A stretch of 6,382 nt of DNA from the NCBI GenBank assembly GCA_937885735.1, contig CALABN010000215.1, positions 1-6,382 on the forward strand, written 5' to 3'. This DNA is from an uncultured Bacteroidota bacterium (GTDB lineage: Bacteria > Bacteroidota > Bacteroidia > Bacteroidales > SZUA-534). The notes beneath the pieces are model-generated. The model searched no databases. It saw only the letters and a program-made list of their open reading frames with translations, and was not told the origin of the DNA. Shown here piece after piece: positions 6,339-6,382 of the stretch. Each line of letters begins with the position of its first letter. The first letter of the stretch is position 1. Position numbers and translations under genes: made by a program.

Positions 6339-6363
6339 GCACTCAGTTACAGTGCCCGCACTG
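6339..6363. repeat. overlapping inverted repeats GCACT/AGTGC/GCACT
   Basis: Three copies of one 5-base word alternate in orientation: GCACT (6339-6343), AGTGC (6351-6355) and GCACT (6358-6362). The middle copy can pair with either neighbour, giving a 5-bp stem with a 7-base loop or a perfect 14-bp CAGTGC-CC-GCACTG element (6350-6363). The 2-base gap is too short for an RNA hairpin, so the 14-bp part would act as a DNA palindrome. The surrounding 6253-6382 shows no supported gene. Confidence 0.4.
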
Positions 6364-6382
6364 ATCCTTCGTTCAACCAATC

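Overview
The window looks like chromosomal DNA from a member of the Bacteroidota, most likely Prevotella/Bacteroides-like. This rests on moderate G+C with AT-rich spacers, mostly weak Shine-Dalgarno sequences, an IS982-family insertion sequence preceded by a good TTTG-N20-TAnnTTTG promoter, and the style of the glycan genes. The genus is an inference; no rRNA or marker gene is present.

Left part (1-2505, minus strand): three tightly packed genes of a surface-glycan type operon. Read in the direction of transcription they are a linear-amide C-N hydrolase (Ntn-hydrolase, choloylglycine hydrolase/penicillin acylase-like), a GT4-type glycosyltransferase starting three bases later, and the first 40 codons of a DegT/DnrJ/EryC1/StrS sugar aminotransferase that overlaps the glycosyltransferase stop and runs off the left edge. 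The aminotransferase and glycosyltransferase fit synthesis and transfer of an amino sugar. The amide hydrolase is the odd partner.

Middle (2506-4007): apparent coding debris upstream of the hydrolase (2506-2656), then an IS982-family element of about 1.03 kb bounded by matching inverted ends (about 2727-3758). Its transposase is split by a frame change near 3071-3077 but keeps all DDE residues. After it comes an AT-rich spacer ending in a perfect 13-bp palindrome just before the next gene.

Right part (4008-6252, plus strand): a two-gene unit made of a lysine 2,3-aminomutase (KamA, radical SAM/PLP) and, four bases later, a D-Ala-D-Ala-ligase-like ATP-grasp enzyme. All signature residues of lysine-type aminomutases are present, so the first enzyme should make beta-lysine from L-lysine. 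The ligase is then well placed to join a beta-amino acid to another amino acid or amine. No lysine-fermentation genes, EF-P modification genes or acetyltransferase lie beside them, so a small beta-lysine-containing product is the most interesting hypothesis here. The last 130 bases are non-coding and hold a cluster of overlapping short inverted repeats.
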